Below are positions 62,064 through 64,000 of a DNA stretch of 64,000 bases, piece after piece. The stretch covers positions 1,364,001-1,428,000 of the forward strand of contig CAVXLZ010000001.1 of NCBI GenBank assembly GCA_963762825.1. Reading direction: 5' to 3'. The notes under the pieces were generated by a model. It made no database searches. It was not told where the DNA came from and saw only the letters and a program-made list of their open reading frames with translations. Origin of the DNA: Miltoncostaea sp963762825. Lineage in GTDB: Bacteria > Actinomycetota > Thermoleophilia > Miltoncostaeales > Miltoncostaeaceae. Within the stretch, counting starts at the first letter, position 1. The number at the start of each line of letters is the position of its first letter. The position numbers and the translations under genes are program-made.

Positions 62064-62291
62064 TCAGCGGGTCCAGAGAATGCGGGGCTGGATCGGCGCG
62101 TCGGGAGCGACGGCCTGCAGCGCGGCAACGAGGCCGGCGTGCCCACGGGAGCCGAGCCGGTGGCGCAGATCGCGATCGAAGTCGGCGCCGGCCTCGTGGA
62201 CGATGCGGATCGCATCCAGTGCCGGCGGGCGCGGGACGATGAGCTTGGCCCGCATGTCCGAGGGGTCGGGCCGCCGGGCCGCGTGGCCCAT
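62064..62291 (-). CDS. Small hypothetical protein
   Basis: A 75-residue frame with a plausible core (KLIVPRPPALDAIRIVHEAG, FDRDLRHRLGSRGHAGLVAA). Start uncertain (ATG 62291 or 62255). No family seen. Confidence 0.4.
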   Translation of the reverse strand: MGHAARRPDPSDMRAKLIVPRPPALDAIRIVHEAGADFDRDLRHRLGSRGHAGLVAALQAVAPDAPIQPRILWTR

Positions 62292-62333
62292 CCGCGTCTG
62301 CGCGAGGTTCGGCGTGGAGGTGCTCGTCTAGCG

Positions 62334-62549
62334 TCACGCCACCCGGTGGCGGGGGTCGAGGAAGGCGATGCGCGCCCGGCCGCGCTGGATCCCGTGGGCG
62401 AGGGTGCCGTCGGGCAACCGGAGGACGACGCGCCACGCCAGGCCCCGGACGCCCTCCTGCACCAGCTCGCCGACGCTCTCGACCACGGCCGTCACCCTCC
62501 CCAGGCCGAGGACCTCGAGATCGATGCCCTCGCCGAGGCGGGGGGGCAT
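62334..62549 (-). CDS. Small hypothetical protein
   Basis: A 71-residue frame (EVLGLGRVTAVVESVGELVQ, AWRVVLRLPDGTLAHGI) starting at ATG 62549, possibly a beta-rich small domain. No family recognised. Same strand as the response regulator downstream of which it lies. Confidence 0.45.
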   Translation of the reverse strand: MPPRLGEGIDLEVLGLGRVTAVVESVGELVQEGVRGLAWRVVLRLPDGTLAHGIQRGRARIAFLDPRHRVA

Positions 62550-62571
62550 CAGGCGGCGCGGGGCCCCGGGA

Positions 62572-62733
62572 TCAATGGAAGGCCTCCCAGGCGAGGCCGA
62601 TCGCCACCAGTAGCAGCGCCACCCCGACCGAGCGCGCCGCCGTGTCGGCGAGCTTGATGGCGAGCGGCCGCGGGAGGAAGCGCCTTCCGGTGGCATCGCG
62701 CAGTGTGAGGTCGTCCTCGGTGATGCGTCTCAT
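62572..62733 (-). CDS. Small single-span membrane protein
   Basis: A 53-residue protein (MRRITEDDLTLRDATGRRF) ending in one membrane helix (SVGVALLLVAIGLAWEAF). Its ATG overlaps the response-regulator stop by 4 bp, so it is part of the two-component operon. Confidence 0.6.
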   Translation of the reverse strand: MRRITEDDLTLRDATGRRFLPRPLAIKLADTAARSVGVALLLVAIGLAWEAFH

Positions 62734-63395
62734 TGATCCCCCGGCTGCACGAAGCCCGACTCGTATGCCATCACGACCGCCTGTATCCGGTCGCGAAGAC
62801 CCAGCTTGGAGAGTATCCGCGCGACGTGGGTCTTGACCGTCGCGTCCGACACGACGAGCTGCCCGGCGATCTCCGCGTTCGAGAGGCCGCGCGCGATGAG
62901 ACGCATCACCTCGGTCTCGCGCTCGGTCAGCTCGGCGAAGGCCTCCGGTGCGGTCGACCCGGGCGGCGGGCGGCGGACGAAGTCCTCGATCAGGCGGCGG
63001 GTGAGAGCCGGGGCGAGCAATGCGTCTCCGGCCGCGATCACACGCACGGCATCGACCAGTTCCTCGCGACGGACGTCCTTGAGCAGGAACCCGCCGGCGC
63101 CCGCTTTCATCGCCTCGTAGACGTACTCGTTCTCGTCGAAGGTGGTGAGCATCAGTATTCGAGGTGCGCTCCCGCCGTCGGCGCCCAGGCGGCGGGTGGC
63201 CTCGATGCCGTTGACCTCGGGCATCCGAATGTCCATCAGAACGACGTCGGGCGCCAGCGCGCGGGCCATCTCGATCGCCTCGCGGCCGTCGGCCGCCCCG
63301 CCCACGACCTCGATGTCGGGCTGGGCGTCGAGGATCATCCCGAAGCCGTCGCGCACCAGGGCCTGGTCGTCGGCGATCAGTACGCGGATCGTCAC
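62730..63395 (-). CDS. NarL/FixJ-family response regulator
   Basis: A 221-residue regulator. Receiver domain with acidic pocket IADDQALV, phospho-Asp in VVLMDIRMPEV and Lys in GFLLKDV; C-terminal LuxR HTH (LTERETEVMRLIARGLSNAE, TVKTHVARILSKLGLRDR). GTG start overlaps the kinase stop (GTGA). Binds DNA when phosphorylated by the adjacent kinase; targets not seen. Confidence 0.95.
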   Translation of the reverse strand: MTIRVLIADDQALVRDGFGMILDAQPDIEVVGGAADGREAIEMARALAPDVVLMDIRMPEVNGIEATRRLGADGGSAPRILMLTTFDENEYVYEAMKAGAGGFLLKDVRREELVDAVRVIAAGDALLAPALTRRLIEDFVRRPPPGSTAPEAFAELTERETEVMRLIARGLSNAEIAGQLVVSDATVKTHVARILSKLGLRDRIQAVVMAYESGFVQPGDQ

Positions 63396-64000
63396 CGGAC
63401 ACCCGCCGGCTCGAAGGGCAGCCGGGCGCGCAGCCGGAAGCCCCCCCTGGGCCCGGCTCCGGCCTCCAGCTCGCCGCCGTACACGGCCACCCGCTCGCGC
63501 ATGCCCAGCAGCCCGTGGCCGCCACCGTCGAGGGCGGGATCGTGACCGCGCCCGTCGTCGCTCACGCACAGCTCGAGGTCGTGCTCGCCGTAGCGCACCA
63601 GCACCTCGGCGCGGGCCGGCCCCGCGTGCTTGAGCGCGTTGGTGAGCCCCTCCTGGACGATGCGGTAGGCCGACAGATCGACGCTCGGGGGCAGCGGTCT
63701 CGGCTCGCCATCGATGTGGATGCTCACCAGCAGCCCCGCCGCGCGGACGCTCTCGACCAGCTCGGAGAGACCGCCGAGTCCGGGTTGGGGGGCCAGGGGG
63801 ACGCCGTCCTCGCCGACCTCCCGCAGCGCGCCGAGCATCCGGCGCAGCTCCCCGAGCGCCGAGCGCCCGGTGTCCTGGACCGAGGCCAACGGCTGCCGGG
63901 CGCGCTCGGGATCGACGTCCAGCATCGCCTCGGCCGCCTCCGCCTGTACGACCATCACGCTCAGGCTGTGGGCGACCACGTCGTGCATCTCGCGCGCGAT
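63392..64000 (-). CDS. DesK/NarL-type sensor histidine kinase (5' truncated by the window end)
   Basis: C-terminal about 200 residues of a HisKA_3 kinase. Phospho-His in REMHDVVAHSLSVMVVQ, N-box VQEGLTNALKHAG, G-box DDGRG and GHGLLGMRERVAVYGGELE. The sensor part lies beyond base 64000. Coupled to the response regulator by a 4-bp overlap. Confidence 0.93.
   Translation of the reverse strand: MAREMHDVVAHSLSVMVVQAEAAEAMLDVDPERARQPLASVQDTGRSALGELRRMLGALREVGEDGVPLAPQPGLGGLSELVESVRAAGLLVSIHIDGEPRPLPPSVDLSAYRIVQEGLTNALKHAGPARAEVLVRYGEHDLELCVSDDGRGHDPALDGGGHGLLGMRERVAVYGGELEAGAGPRGGFRLRARLPFEPAGVR

Noticed and set aside
1..64000. CRISPR arrays, rRNA genes, transposase-type insertion sequences
   Set aside because: No regularly spaced repeats, rRNA motifs or transposase genes were seen in the window.

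Overview
The window is a very GC-rich bacterial chromosome segment with dense, often overlapping genes. Gene content points to Actinomycetota, possibly the Thermoleophilia branch (inference): a gap-pgk-tpiA-gpmI operon, rapZ-yvcK-uvrC, an SSI-like lipoprotein, an Rv2578c-type radical SAM protein, many ECF/GGDEF/TadE-type proteins and GTG starts. The class-level placement is not proven.

Layout. 1-4.3 kb: end of a sugar-type ABC permease, an aldo/keto reductase, YjbQ, a sigma factor fused to a membrane and proline-rich tail, and a small collagen-like secreted protein. 4.3-11.2 kb: selenocysteine machinery (selB, selA, selD as an overlapping operon; selC tRNA-Sec at 11.1 kb) interrupted by an unusual membrane-anchored MarR-like protein and a Gfo/Idh/MocA oxidoreductase. 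11.3-21.3 kb: small membrane proteins, three GGEEF diguanylate cyclases, a putative glycoside hydrolase, an ABC exporter and an SRPBCC protein. 21.5-22.5 kb: an AraC-VOC gene pair.

22.5-34.5 kb: an integrative mobilizable element of about 11.9 kb, bounded by 48-bp direct repeats of the 3' part of a tRNA-Gly(CCC) gene. It carries a tyrosine integrase, an excisionase-like HTH protein, a MobF relaxase-helicase, an HTH-MntA/HepT toxin-antitoxin pair, a large KAP-family NTPase with membrane segments, a class III cyclase resembling the PycC cyclases of Pycsar defence, and a second HTH-nucleotidyltransferase. This cargo is the best candidate for a new defence system in the window.

34.6-46.5 kb: a methyltransferase, argS, rlmH, an M48 peptidase, a three-gene operon (phosphoesterase, a cysteine-desulfurase homologue lacking the PLP lysine, a TusA-like protein), a thioester-domain surface protein, a radical SAM gene behind an SOS-like box, vapBC and rsgA. 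46.7-54.6 kb: the lower glycolytic operon, a nuclease lipoprotein, a DUF1097-like membrane protein, yvcK, rapZ. 54.6-64 kb: uvrC, three TadE/TadG-like genes of which one is fused to two cell-wall hydrolase domains, thrS, small hypotheticals, and a two-component system cut by the window end.

At least five otherwise intact genes, including conserved rapZ, are interrupted by single-base indels, and the KAP gene by three. Raw reads should be checked before any of them is called a pseudogene.
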